Shown here: in pieces, positions 53,099 through 62,700 of the stretch
How the letters are laid out: every line of letters begins with the position of its first letter
How positions within the stretch are numbered: position 1 is the stretch's first letter
NCBI GenBank assembly: GCA_039028975.1
Contig: JBCCHB010000041.1
Coordinates: 40,242 to 104,241 of the forward strand
Reading direction: 5' to 3'
DNA from: JAHBNG01 sp039028975
Lineage (GTDB): Bacteria > Chloroflexota > Anaerolineae > Caldilineales > Caldilineaceae
DNA length: 64,000 nt
Notes under the pieces: generated by a model
Databases searched by the model: none
The model's input: the letters and a program-made list of their open reading frames with translations, nothing else
Told to the model about the DNA's origin: nothing
Position numbers and translations under genes: made by a program

Positions 53099-54481
53099 TC
53101 ACCCAATCAAAACATCCTCAGATGGATAGCGAATACCAGGTGCGGCCCGCTTTTCGATAAAGGCCAGGGCGATGGTTAGGGTTCCGAGGCGCCCCAAATA
53201 CATAAGCCCAATGATGATTAGCTTGCCCACAGCAGATAACTCGCCCGTGATGCCCACAGAAAGCCCTGCCGTGCTGATGGCAGAGATTGTTTCAAAGATC
53301 AGGGCAAAGATATCTAGATTTGGTTCGGTCAAGGTTAGCAAGGTTAAGGCGGCACCGCTTACCATAACAGAGAAGAATGTGATGACGAATGCTCGGATAA
53401 TTAACTCCTGGGAGAGCCGGCGGCCAAAGAAGATCACCTCTCTATGTCCACGACTTAAGCTCCATGCACTTCCCGCTATAACGAAGAGTGTCACTGTTTT
53501 GATACCCCCAGCTGTCGAGCCAGGGTTGCCCCCAATGAACATAAGTAGAATTGTAAAGACTTGAGTGCCACCTCGCATAGCACTGTAATCGAGGGTATTA
53601 AAGCCTGCAGTTCGCGGGGTCACGGCCTGAAAGAGGGCGGCCAGGAGTCTCTGATACCAAGGCAGGGTTCCAAGGGTAGATGGATTGCTCCATTCAAAGA
53701 GTAGTACAACTAGCAAGGCAGCGATGAGCAAGATGCCCGATGCCCAAAGAGCCATTTGAGTATGTAAGCTCAGTGGGATGCGTTGTCGTGGCCAGACGCG
53801 ACGCAGAAGATCTAACAGAACGATAAACCCCAGGCCCCCGAGAAGAATAAGCATGATGATGACAAAGTTGACGGCAGGGTCACCCACAAATTGGGACAAG
53901 CTATCCGAATAGAGGGCAAAACCAGCGTTATTAAATGCGCTAATGCTGTGAAAGAGGGCCTCAAAAAAGCTGACGCCTGGGCGGTTCGGATCATATAAAC
54001 GTACATAGAGAAGGAGTGCCCCGGCTAATTCAATGCCCAGAACCAAAAGAAGCATCTTGAAGATTAAACGCTCCACACCTCCTACATCTGGCGAGTTAAT
54101 CTGGGTTTGTAGGTCTAGCCTCTCGCGAAAGCCAAGCCGTCGACCGCCAGCCATGGCCACCAACATGCCAACAGTAATAACGCCAAAGCCGCCAACCTGA
54201 ATTAACAGCATGAGTACCACCTGACCAAAGCGGCTAAAATCGCTGCCCGTGTCAGCTACAGCCAAACCGGTGACGCAAACTGCGCTTGTGGCCGTAAAGA
54301 GGGCATGCAGGGGACTCACCCATGAACCCTCTGCATGAGCAATTGGGAGCGCCAAACAGAAAGCACCAATCAGAATCATACTGGCAAAAGAGAGGGCAAT
54401 TAGCTGGGTAGATGAGCGATGTTTCAGCCAATGGACGAATCGATTTGATTGTTCATCATGAAGTATACTAGAATGAATCAA
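53099..54481 (-). CDS. ktrB: KtrB/TrkH-type potassium transporter subunit
   Basis: The 460-residue protein has the four-repeat TrkH/KtrB architecture with about eight to ten membrane segments; filter-like turns 'AVCVTGLAV', 'SAFNNAGF', 'PRTAGFNT' and 'SAISTAGLSVG' can be read in order and include the invariant Gly of each pore loop. It should carry out Na+- or H+-coupled K+ uptake with the KtrA subunit. It starts with TTG 54481, supported by AAAGGG about 9 bases upstream. Length and partner fit Ktr better than Trk. Confidence 0.92.
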   Translation of the reverse strand: MIHSSILHDEQSNRFVHWLKHRSSTQLIALSFASMILIGAFCLALPIAHAEGSWVSPLHALFTATSAVCVTGLAVADTGSDFSRFGQVVLMLLIQVGGFGVITVGMLVAMAGGRRLGFRERLDLQTQINSPDVGGVERLIFKMLLLVLGIELAGALLLYVRLYDPNRPGVSFFEALFHSISAFNNAGFALYSDSLSQFVGDPAVNFVIIMLILLGGLGFIVLLDLLRRVWPRQRIPLSLHTQMALWASGILLIAALLVVLLFEWSNPSTLGTLPWYQRLLAALFQAVTPRTAGFNTLDYSAMRGGTQVFTILLMFIGGNPGSTAGGIKTVTLFVIAGSAWSLSRGHREVIFFGRRLSQELIIRAFVITFFSVMVSGAALTLLTLTEPNLDIFALIFETISAISTAGLSVGITGELSAVGKLIIIGLMYLGRLGTLTIALAFIEKRAAPGIRYPSEDVLIG

Positions 54482-54564
54482 TGGGTGCGCCCTTTCTTTT
54501 TCTCAGAAAAACATTCTGACTGACATTGAGCCAAAATGCAAAAACCAGTAGTCAAGGTAGAAAT

Positions 54565-55281
54565 ATGAAGAGCTATCTATTTCGGTTTGCCCGCAGCCCA
54601 TATGCTACCTATTTTATGGGATTTGCCTTTGAATACTTGACAAGCTTAATGCCGATACGTCGTCTCTTTGAAGATCGCAACGTGATTGCGTTTCCTCATC
54701 CGGTTCCGTTTTGGCAAAGCCACTCGCTTATCGTCCCAAAAAGGGCCATCCCGACCTTTGCATCGGTTAACTTTTCTGACAGCGAGGCAAGTGAACGGAT
54801 TCTTCATATTTTACACACGGCTCAAGCTCTGGCACGCAAACAGCGGTTGAACGAATACACTGTGTTGGTCAATGGTGGTGCCTATCAGGATGTGCCTCAG
54901 CTTCACTTTCATCTTGCCAGCGGTATACGGAAAGATGGCGTACCCATGTATCAGGAGGAAAATATCACGGCACCGGACGGATCTTACTTGAGCCAGTTAG
55001 GCAATGCGGCGTCTTTGGAACACCCAAAACCGGTCCGTCAATTTCATCGTCTGCTCATCGCTTTGGATCAGACACCTGACATGGCTCTACTCGACTTTTT
55101 TATGCCAGAGCAGAGGGCAACGCTGGTCGATCTGCTCACCTTGGCCCAACAGGCAGTGAAAGGGGAGAAGCTAGATCGCTATACGCTTCTAGCCAATGTG
55201 ACCGAAAAGGAATTGCGTGGTGAATGTTTAGAGGGTAGGCTGCAATTTCATCTCGTTTCTGGCGACACGACTTTAGTATAA
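54565..55281 (+). CDS. HIT-like protein with two HIT-type halves
   Basis: The 238-residue protein has 'DRNVIAFPHPVPFWQSHSLIVP' (split as a general outline of the HIT strand pattern) and 'VPQLHFHLASG', the HIT triad region, though its first His is a Gln (Q-x-H-x-H), as in some galactose-1-phosphate uridylyltransferase relatives. A second, degenerate copy 'GRLQFHLVSG' occurs near the end, so it may be an internal duplication. ATG 54565 has AAGG 7 bases upstream; a TTG at 54526 has none. HIT proteins hydrolyse or transfer nucleotides. It lies 60 bases before the MalT-like regulator, but a functional link is not shown. Confidence 0.65.
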   Translation: MKSYLFRFARSPYATYFMGFAFEYLTSLMPIRRLFEDRNVIAFPHPVPFWQSHSLIVPKRAIPTFASVNFSDSEASERILHILHTAQALARKQRLNEYTVLVNGGAYQDVPQLHFHLASGIRKDGVPMYQEENITAPDGSYLSQLGNAASLEHPKPVRQFHRLLIALDQTPDMALLDFFMPEQRATLVDLLTLAQQAVKGEKLDRYTLLANVTEKELRGECLEGRLQFHLVSGDTTLV

Positions 55282-55340
55282 TTCCACTTTGATTTCATGT
55301 AGCCTATCTTGTTATCTACTCCAACTATCTACTTGTGGCG

Positions 55341-58118
55341 ATGGAACCTATCTTAACGACCAAATTGCGACCTCCTCGCGTACCTAGCACTTTGGTCTTA
55401 CGCCCCCAGCTTATTGAACGTCTAGAGCATCATATTAGCCATGGGCTGACCCTCATTTCTGCTCCAGCCGGATATGGCAAGACCACGCTTCTCACAAGCT
55501 GGGTCACTCAATCACCGCAATTAATTGCTTGGCTGGGTTTAAGCGATGCTGATAATGAAACCTTACGTTTTCTTCGCACATTCATTGCTAGCTTGCAAAG
55601 GGTCTGGCCATCAGTAGGGCATGCAGCTCAGAGCCTAATCGACGCACCTCAGTCAGCTTTACCAGAGATCATCATTACCCTGCTCCTAAATGACTTGGCT
55701 GATCTGCCCAACCACGTTACGCTGATTATCGATGACTATCACCTGATCCAGAATGACCAAATTCATCGCTGTATCGCCTTTCTTTTAAATTATGCGCCGC
55801 CAAATCTCCACCTGATTATCAGCACTCGCACCCACCCCCCACTACCGGTTGCCAAATTCCGTGCCAAGGGTCAGATAGTTGAAATTGGGTCGACTGATCT
55901 CTCCTTTAGTGACAACGAAGCGGCAGAATTCCTAAGGAAAATGGTGGTACCCCCACTTTCCCCTGCCGACCGAACCGCTATCATCAACTCTACAGAGGGA
56001 TGGGTAACGGGGCTTCAGCTTGCCGTTCTCGCTTATAAAGCAGTTGACTCCGCGACCCATTCTCCAGGTGACCTGTTCCAAACGGACTATTCAGGCCAAC
56101 ACCATTTTGTCGCCCAGTATCTCTGGGATGAGATTCTGCAACAGCAACCTCATGATGTGCGCACCTTTCTCTACCAGACCTCTATCTTCGATGAGTTGAC
56201 AAGCTCGCTATGCGACGCGATTACGGGAATGGAGAACGCCCATAGGATGAGGTCATATCTGGCCCAAAACAATCTTTTCATTATCTCATCTTCTGTTTCA
56301 CCTACTCCAGCATCTGCTGAAGCCCCCACGGATGAACATCTCTGGTTTCGTTATCATCATCTTTTCCGTGACTATCTGCGTAATCAGATAATCCAAGACG
56401 CTCATGATAGCATCCGTGAGCTCTACCGACGAGGTGCCAAATGGTTTGCTCGCCACGGATATGAGCAGGAGGCCATTCGTTATGGTCTGCGTGGAGAAGA
56501 CTTTGAATGGGTAGCTCGGCGGATCTCCTTTATTGGCGACAAACTATGGACTCATCAGGAGATGCACCTCTTGATGGCATGGACCGAGCTTCTACCCGCC
56601 GATGTTCTCTCGCAGCATCCCAAGGTAGCTCTTCTTCGGGGGTGGGCTGGTGCTATATTGAATGCCCCTGCAACGGTGGCGTGGGCTGTAGAGAGCGCCA
56701 CTGCTTGGTTAGAAAATCGTATTCCAATTGAGGAATCATCTGAACATAACAACCAAAGCGGAAGTGTGGGCGAGATTAGAAGCATTTTAGCGATTCTAAA
56801 GAGTACCCAGCTTTGGCATATCGAGCCGCAAAAGAGCATCCAACTATATGAAATTGCCCTAACATCCTTGCCTCCTCGTCAGGTTACGTGGCAGAGTGCC
56901 GCGCATATTGGATTGGCCTTTGCCCAGTACCATAGTAGTGATCTCCAGTCCGCTCTTCACTCATTTAGTCATGCAAACCGTGCCTGTCTTGCCGTGGGCA
57001 ATCGCTATGGCGCTATCTACGCTCAATTTCAGAGAGGTAAGGTCTGCCTAGAACAAGGGAAATTAGTCGATGCTGAGACGGCGTTTGCTCTGGCAATTGA
57101 ACAGTCGAAGAGTGAGCAAGTAGAAAATGTTCCAACCACGTCCTATCCAATCGGTGCATGGCCCCATCTAGGGATGGCCTCACTCTGCTACGAACGTAAT
57201 GACCTGACCGCAGCAAGTAACCATCTTCTAATCGCCATTCAACAGGCCAAGCTCATCAATGAAGCACAAATCATCGTCTGTAGTCAACTACTTTTGGCAC
57301 GAATTAAGCAAGCACTCCATCAGTGGCAAGGTGCAGGTGAGCTGGTTAAAGAGGCCCAACGTGTTGCTTACCAAGCAACAGGAGTCGATGCGCCACAGCT
57401 CATTGCCGAAACGACCCTAGGGCAAGTTCGCCTTGAATTGTCTCAAGGGCGGATGGCCATGGTCGAATCGTGGGTGGTAGAGATCGACCAACATCTAGAT
57501 ATCCAACCCAATATGCGCCACCTCTCTAAGCTATTGCTGCTGGGCGAGGCCCTTTTGAATTTGGGCGAAAATGAGAGAGCCTCTGAACTAATCAATGGGC
57601 TTCTCGAGATTGTGCCAGCACCCTTAGGACAGGCTCGACTCTCTCTATGCTGTTTGCAGGCGTTGGTTTCTTATCGGGTGGGTGATCCAGCAGAAGCGCT
57701 TAATGCATTCGACCATCCCCTGCGCTTTGCCGTAGAGTCGGGGCATCGCCGTCTTTTTCTCGATTTCGGCGATCTAATGGAGGGGGTGCTTCGTCTTTCA
57801 GCCAAGCATTATAGCCACAACACACCCCAGCATCATCTCTCTATGGAATTGCTTGCTGCGTTGGGTGCTGCCACGCCAGATATTCCCACCGTTGGTCAGG
57901 CACTTATTGAACCACTCAGTGTCACAGAAATCGCCCTGTTGCGCCTCTTAGCGCTAGGATTTACAAATCAGCAAATCGCCGATACCCGGGTAATCTCCAT
58001 TACGACAGTGAAGTGGCACCTCAAGAATATCTATGGCAAATTAGGCGTAAGAAACCGTACCACCGCCGTTGCCCGTGCCCAAGAGCTGGCTCTTCTCTCT
58101 TCCCCTGCTGATTCGTAA
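55341..58118 (+). CDS. MalT-like STAND/LuxR transcriptional regulator
   Basis: The 925-residue protein has a P-loop 'SAPAGYGKTTLLTSW' at about 40-52, 'VTLIIDDYHLI' (Walker B), a STAND winged-helix and TPR-like middle (about 300-800) and a C-terminal LuxR helix-turn-helix (about 860-915: 'LALGFTNQQIADTRVISITT' and 'VKWHLKNIYGKLGV'). MalT-type regulators bind an inducer and ATP, multimerise and activate promoters through repeated sites. The start could be ATG 55341 or GTG 55335; no strong RBS is seen. It is the only obvious multimeric activator in the window and so a candidate, by chance only, for the phased TGTCAC repeats. Confidence 0.9.
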   Translation: MEPILTTKLRPPRVPSTLVLRPQLIERLEHHISHGLTLISAPAGYGKTTLLTSWVTQSPQLIAWLGLSDADNETLRFLRTFIASLQRVWPSVGHAAQSLIDAPQSALPEIIITLLLNDLADLPNHVTLIIDDYHLIQNDQIHRCIAFLLNYAPPNLHLIISTRTHPPLPVAKFRAKGQIVEIGSTDLSFSDNEAAEFLRKMVVPPLSPADRTAIINSTEGWVTGLQLAVLAYKAVDSATHSPGDLFQTDYSGQHHFVAQYLWDEILQQQPHDVRTFLYQTSIFDELTSSLCDAITGMENAHRMRSYLAQNNLFIISSSVSPTPASAEAPTDEHLWFRYHHLFRDYLRNQIIQDAHDSIRELYRRGAKWFARHGYEQEAIRYGLRGEDFEWVARRISFIGDKLWTHQEMHLLMAWTELLPADVLSQHPKVALLRGWAGAILNAPATVAWAVESATAWLENRIPIEESSEHNNQSGSVGEIRSILAILKSTQLWHIEPQKSIQLYEIALTSLPPRQVTWQSAAHIGLAFAQYHSSDLQSALHSFSHANRACLAVGNRYGAIYAQFQRGKVCLEQGKLVDAETAFALAIEQSKSEQVENVPTTSYPIGAWPHLGMASLCYERNDLTAASNHLLIAIQQAKLINEAQIIVCSQLLLARIKQALHQWQGAGELVKEAQRVAYQATGVDAPQLIAETTLGQVRLELSQGRMAMVESWVVEIDQHLDIQPNMRHLSKLLLLGEALLNLGENERASELINGLLEIVPAPLGQARLSLCCLQALVSYRVGDPAEALNAFDHPLRFAVESGHRRLFLDFGDLMEGVLRLSAKHYSHNTPQHHLSMELLAALGAATPDIPTVGQALIEPLSVTEIALLRLLALGFTNQQIADTRVISITTVKWHLKNIYGKLGVRNRTTAVARAQELALLSSPADS

Positions 58119-58202
58119 TCAGTAGTTTTTCATGATCTTTTGGCTAAAACCCTACTTTCGGAGGGGGACAATTGCCCCACGCCCCTGCTATGCTGTGCAG
58201 GC

Positions 58203-58341
58203 GGGCGCAATCCCATTTTTACGGTCGGGCTGATTTTGCGATGATTTCACCCGGTTTAGAGCGCATTTCGTCTCGAAAATGGTGCTAAATTGGCGATTTT
58301 CAGCCCTATTTTGCCGAAACCGTTTTTTTGGGATTGCGCCC
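58203..58341. mobile_element. MITE, 139 bases, with 8-bp target duplication
   Basis: Perfect 13-base terminal inverted repeats GGGCGCAATCCCA (58203-58215) and TGGGATTGCGCCC (58329-58341) end in ACGGT/ACCGT a few bases inside. GTGCAGGC is duplicated exactly on both sides (58195-58202 and 58342-58349). The interior has no reading frame and folds into one long imperfect hairpin (GGGCTGA...TCAGCCC). This is the structure of a non-autonomous element; its parental transposase is not in the window. The 324-base gap (58119-58442) otherwise holds only the promoter side of the monooxygenase gene. Confidence 0.75.
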
Positions 58342-58442
58342 GTGCAGGCGGACCCAAAAACCGTTAACAACCCCGCGACCTTCAGAAGATAGCGTTCGCC
58401 AGACTGGGTCGTTAAGAAAACCGATCGAATAGGGAGACTATT

Positions 58443-58757
58443 ATGAGCAAATTAACATTGATTATTAAAACCACATGTCAACCAGGAAAACGGGATGAAG
58501 TTCGCTCTCTTTGGGATGAACATCTACGGCCGCGTCTTGAGGCGAACGACGGTCAGGAGGTCTACTTCTTCTGTAATGATGACCAAAATGAGAACATCTT
58601 CTATCTGTTTGAGCTGTATAGCAGCCGAGAACTCTTTCAAGAGCAGTCCCAGGCACCGTGGTTTTGGGCGTATATGGAAAAAGTTGGGCCACTTTTAGAT
58701 GGGCAACCAGAAGTTGCTATGACGACACCCGTTTGGGCAAAAGGGGCCACACTGTGA
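58443..58757 (+). CDS. ABM-domain (antibiotic biosynthesis monooxygenase-like) protein
   Basis: The 104-residue protein is a single ferredoxin-like ABM domain: 'LTLIIKTTCQPGKRDEVRSL' at the start, 'FYLFELYSSRELFQEQSQAP' in the middle, with the typical 'HPFYxxxM' region replaced by 'APWFWAYMEKVGPLL'. Such proteins (YgiN-like) include quinone monooxygenases and heme-degrading or regulatory members. GGGAG precedes the ATG by 8 bases. Its TGA overlaps the GTG start of the next gene, so the two are translationally coupled. Confidence 0.85.
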   Translation: MSKLTLIIKTTCQPGKRDEVRSLWDEHLRPRLEANDGQEVYFFCNDDQNENIFYLFELYSSRELFQEQSQAPWFWAYMEKVGPLLDGQPEVAMTTPVWAKGATL

Positions 58758-59092
58758 AATATCTAGCAATTGTCAATCACATACTTGTGATTCTACTGGG
58801 CCTAGCAACAGGTCTGGTGAAGGTCTTTGGGCTAGAGGCCGATGTAGAGATTTTTGCTAATTTGGGCTTTTCTTATGGCGCGACCGTAGCTTTTGGTGTA
58901 GTTCAAGCCGTTGCTGCATTAATGATGGCTGTGCCTCAAACCTTGCAATTTGGTGCCATCATTCTGGCTATCTCCTTTGTGATTGCAACGATTGGCCTCT
59001 TTGTTTCTGGCATGTTTACCTTTGGCATTGTCTCTGTACTTTTTATTGGTATGGCCCTCTTCGCTTATCGCCGCAACTACTATATACAGTAA
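58754..59092 (+). CDS. Small four-helix membrane protein (DoxX-like)
   Basis: GTG 58754 has GGGG 7 bases upstream and overlaps the ABM stop (GTGA). The 112-residue product has four hydrophobic segments (about 4-24, 33-57, 60-83 and 85-105) and small charged loops, in the style of DoxX/DUF4281-like proteins, which lack a settled function. Coupling to a putative quinone monooxygenase suggests a respiratory or redox context; this is inference. A longer frame upstream inside the ABM gene is out of phase with any RBS and is rejected. Confidence 0.65.
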   Translation: MKYLAIVNHILVILLGLATGLVKVFGLEADVEIFANLGFSYGATVAFGVVQAVAALMMAVPQTLQFGAIILAISFVIATIGLFVSGMFTFGIVSVLFIGMALFAYRRNYYIQ

Positions 59093-59131
59093 TACCATTT
59101 GCGGAATCAAAGAGCTTGAATCATGGATATG

Positions 59132-59198
59132 GTAGCCCGTCCATTTTGGGCGGGTTCCTTGGATACCCAAACGCTCCCACCCTGCAAGGATGGGCTAC
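59132..59198. repeat. Inverted repeat, possible terminator
   Basis: GTAGCCCGTCC (59132-59142) pairs with GGATGGGCTAC (59188-59198) with one mismatch; an inner GC-rich stem CCCGTCC...GGGCGGG competes with it. It lies 39 bases after the membrane-protein stop. Confidence 0.5.
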
Positions 59199-59417
59199 AA
59201 TTAGTTACTTAATTAAAAGTCCAAAGGTGACTTCCGCCTGAGCCATCAGTTGGTACAGGAAATCTCCATTTCACAACAATTTGACAGTTTACTTTCTTTT
59301 GCGTGGCAAACAATAACCAGCAATATAGGTGTATACTCCTGTCTTACTTCTCCCGATTTCTCCATTTTTTGCCAAAAAAAGCGTACAGAATAACCCAAAA
59401 ATAGTACTTATTTACTA

Positions 59418-59446
59418 GTGACAAGTCTCTAATATCCTGGTATGAT
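59418..59446 (+). promoter_or_regulatory. Sigma-70-like promoter candidate for the giant surface gene
   Basis: GTGACA (59418-59423) and TATGAT (59441-59446) are separated by exactly 17 bases. The implied untranslated leader is about 270 bases, long but plausible for a large surface-protein gene. Confidence 0.35.
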
Positions 59447-59725
59447 CTTGTTTTAAATTACCCAACCTCTTTCGCTAGATATCTGCACGCTGTACAACCT
59501 AATCCAACAGATACTGTTCGGCTAGAGCAAATTTATTTGACGCGCCCCAAACTCCGGATCAAAGAAAGCAATGACAAGTGTATTCGGTTCTAATCCGGTT
59601 TGGCTCTAGTATGGTGCGCCTCAGTAATGGATAGTTTATATTTGCGCGATCCTTTACGTGAACTTATCACACTGGCACATCATGTTGAATTGAACAACAT
59701 CGTAACGATAGTAAAGAGGCAAATC

Positions 59726-62700
59726 ATGGTCGTACTTCGTTTATTTGCGAACATCACGTTCCTATCTCTTGTTTTTCTTTGGACCTTCCAGGTGGCAAAT
59801 GCTGAGCAGGATCGGCTGCCCCTCGAATCTAGTTACTCAGAGGCAATAGCGAGTGTAGCCGCACTGCCGTCACCCACCCACCATTGGACCTTTGATGAAG
59901 GAATAGGTACGATAGCAGCCGATACAGGCACAACAGGAGGTGTGAATGGAGCCTTGCTAAACGGCGCGTCCTGGACAGCAGGGGTTGATGGCGATGCACT
60001 GCTCTTAGGTGCCACTGATGCTACATCTACGGACGACTATGTCGACCTTGGCACAGGGGTTCCCCTAAGTACCTCTATGACCATTGCAATGTGGGTGCGG
60101 CTTGATGTCAATTCAACCACCGACTCTGCCATGATCCTCGATGGTCCGGTCTCTGATCGGTTATCTCTGGATGCAGAACGCAATGCCGATGGCGACGTAG
60201 TGACGATTGGTTATGGACCAAATGGTTTCGATACGACAACATCTGTCCTACCACTTGGAGAGTGGACACATCTCGTCCTGGCTCGTCAAGGTGCCAACCT
60301 CGACTTCTACGTCAACGGAACGTTAGAAGATACGTTTAGCTTTCCGGCATCGGTTGGACGGCAGTTTGCTTCTATTGGCGACGACGATGATGGTACTATC
60401 ACCAGCATAATTGGTGCCATAGATGATGTGATTGTCTACGATGGTACAAAACTAGATGCCACCCAGGTCCAGGAGCTATATGACTCGTACTCTATTGACA
60501 GCATTCCTGAACCAAACCACCATTGGACCTTTGATGAAAACGGAGGAAACATCGCCAATGATACTGGCACTGACACAGCATTGCCTGGGACATTAACAGG
60601 CAGCGCTACATGGACGACCGGTGTCTCTGGGGAGGCGGTTCTGTTAACAGCCAGTGACGGACCTGGCATAGGGAATGACGCTGTTGACATTAGCGGGACT
60701 GACACAGCTAATGCCCCTTGGACCTTATCCATGTGGCTCCGTCGTGATGAAGCCTCTTTATCTGCTGATGTTCGAATCATTGATGGCACATTCACCGATA
60801 TCTTGTCCGAGATTGATGGGACAGACAATACAGGCATTCACCGCTTGCTTGCAAGCAATGGAGACTTTGGCTACCAATTTCCAATCGGTGAATGGATTCA
60901 CTTTGTATGGGTTGCAGATGACTCACAAATTGTCGGCTATGCCAACGGAGTAGCGGTTGGCACGATTGGTTTTAGTGTCGCTCAGGAAATTCGTTCTTTC
61001 GGCAATAGTGGTTTGGGCAGTGATTCCAGCTTTATTGGTGCAATTGATGATGTCCGCCGATATGATGAAGATGCATTTACCGCCGCTCAAGTGCAAGAAT
61101 TATATGATTCCTACGGACAAGGTATTCATCATGATTATGGTGACCTGCCCGATGTTGACAGTTCCAGCGGTAGCGCCGTCACTTCACCCAACTACAACAC
61201 AAATAGTACAGGGACCGTAGGGGCCTCTCACATCATCACACCTGGACTCTATCTTGGAGCCGTAGTAGATGATGAACTGGAGGGTCAACCAAGCGCCGAT
61301 TCCACAGCCGACGATGTCAATGGTACTATTAATGATGAGGACGGAGTTAGTTTCTCACCGCTGACGGCTGGCGAGACGGCAACCATCACGGCAACGGTTT
61401 TTAATACAACAGCTTTGGATGCTATACTCTATGCCTTTATCGACTGGAACGGTGATGGGGGCTTTGTCGGATTTGAGGAAACTATATCGACAACTGTGCC
61501 TTCTGGCAGCTTTACCACGGTGGTCTTTGACGTCGATGTCCCTGCCAATGCCGATACAAGCCAGCAGCTCGGTGCGCGCTTCCGACTATCTTCCGATGTT
61601 GGCCTGGGTCCAGATGGTCCCGCCAGCGATGGTGAGGTGGAAGATTATCTTGTTTCTGTCGCCCCACCACCGCTAAGCATAGGGGATTTTGTCTGGGATG
61701 ATCTGAACCAAAATGGTATCCAGGATGGAAATGAACCGGGCATTGACGGCGTGACGGTTAAGCTATATAACGTTGCTGGTTCGCTTATAGACTCGACTAG
61801 CACAGCGTTTGACGGAAGCTACAGCTTTACCAACTTAGCAGATGGCTTCTATTACGTACAGGTTGATGTTCCTACTGGTTACGGGATCACCACGCCAGAT
61901 TTAGGCGGAGATGATGCGCTTGATAGTGATTTGGACGGACTCGCTCGGACGATTACCTTTCAAATTCTTCCAGGTACTGGTAACAACAACACATGGGATG
62001 CCGGACTCTTTTCTACGGGACCGACAAAGGCAACTGTGAAAGGGTATGTTTTCGATGACGCCGATGGTGACGCTTTCTTCGATCTGATTGAGGTAGGCAT
62101 TGTAGGCGTATCGATTGACCTCATCGACGCCAGCAGCCCCAATAACTGGACTACCGTCACTACGGTTGATGGTAGTTATATCTTCACGGATGTTACCCCA
62201 GGCATATATACCGTTCAAGAGATCGACCCGATTGGCTATGCCTCAACGACCGACAATCTAGTCATCATCACAGCAACAGCCGGCACGACAACAACTGTTG
62301 ACTTTGGTGATCTGTTTTTGGCCGACCTGGTTATTAATGAAATTGACTATAATCAACCTGGAGCAGACAGCGCTGATCTGATTGAACTAAGAAACAATGA
62401 GACCATCTCGATCACGCTGGATAATCACGTGGTTCAGTTCATCAATGGGACGGGCCCAGCTGATTACGCCAATATAGATCTGAGTGGCCATGTCATTGAG
62501 CCAGGTAGTTACTTGGTTCTCTGTTCGGATAACACAGCTGTTGCAAATTGTGACATTGAATTTTCCGCATCGCTTCAGAATGGTCCAGACGCGGTTGCGC
62601 TGCTCTATCATGGCGTGATTGTTGATACCGTCAGCTACGATGGCGATGTGCCCGGCTATACTGAAGGCACCAGCACCCAACCCGATCCAGATACTGAGTT

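Larger units (their letters stand above)
59093..59725. other. Intergenic region, 633 bases, with hairpin and promoter
   Basis: The gap holds an inverted repeat (59132-59198), AT-rich sequence and a promoter-like pair (59418-59446). No gene was found in it. It separates the ABM/membrane pair from the giant surface protein. Confidence 0.55.

Noticed and set aside
58658..58753. Longer N-terminus for the membrane protein within the ABM gene
   Set aside because: The GTG at 58754 has an RBS and the overlapping GTGA; the upstream extension is out of frame with the ABM gene and has no RBS.
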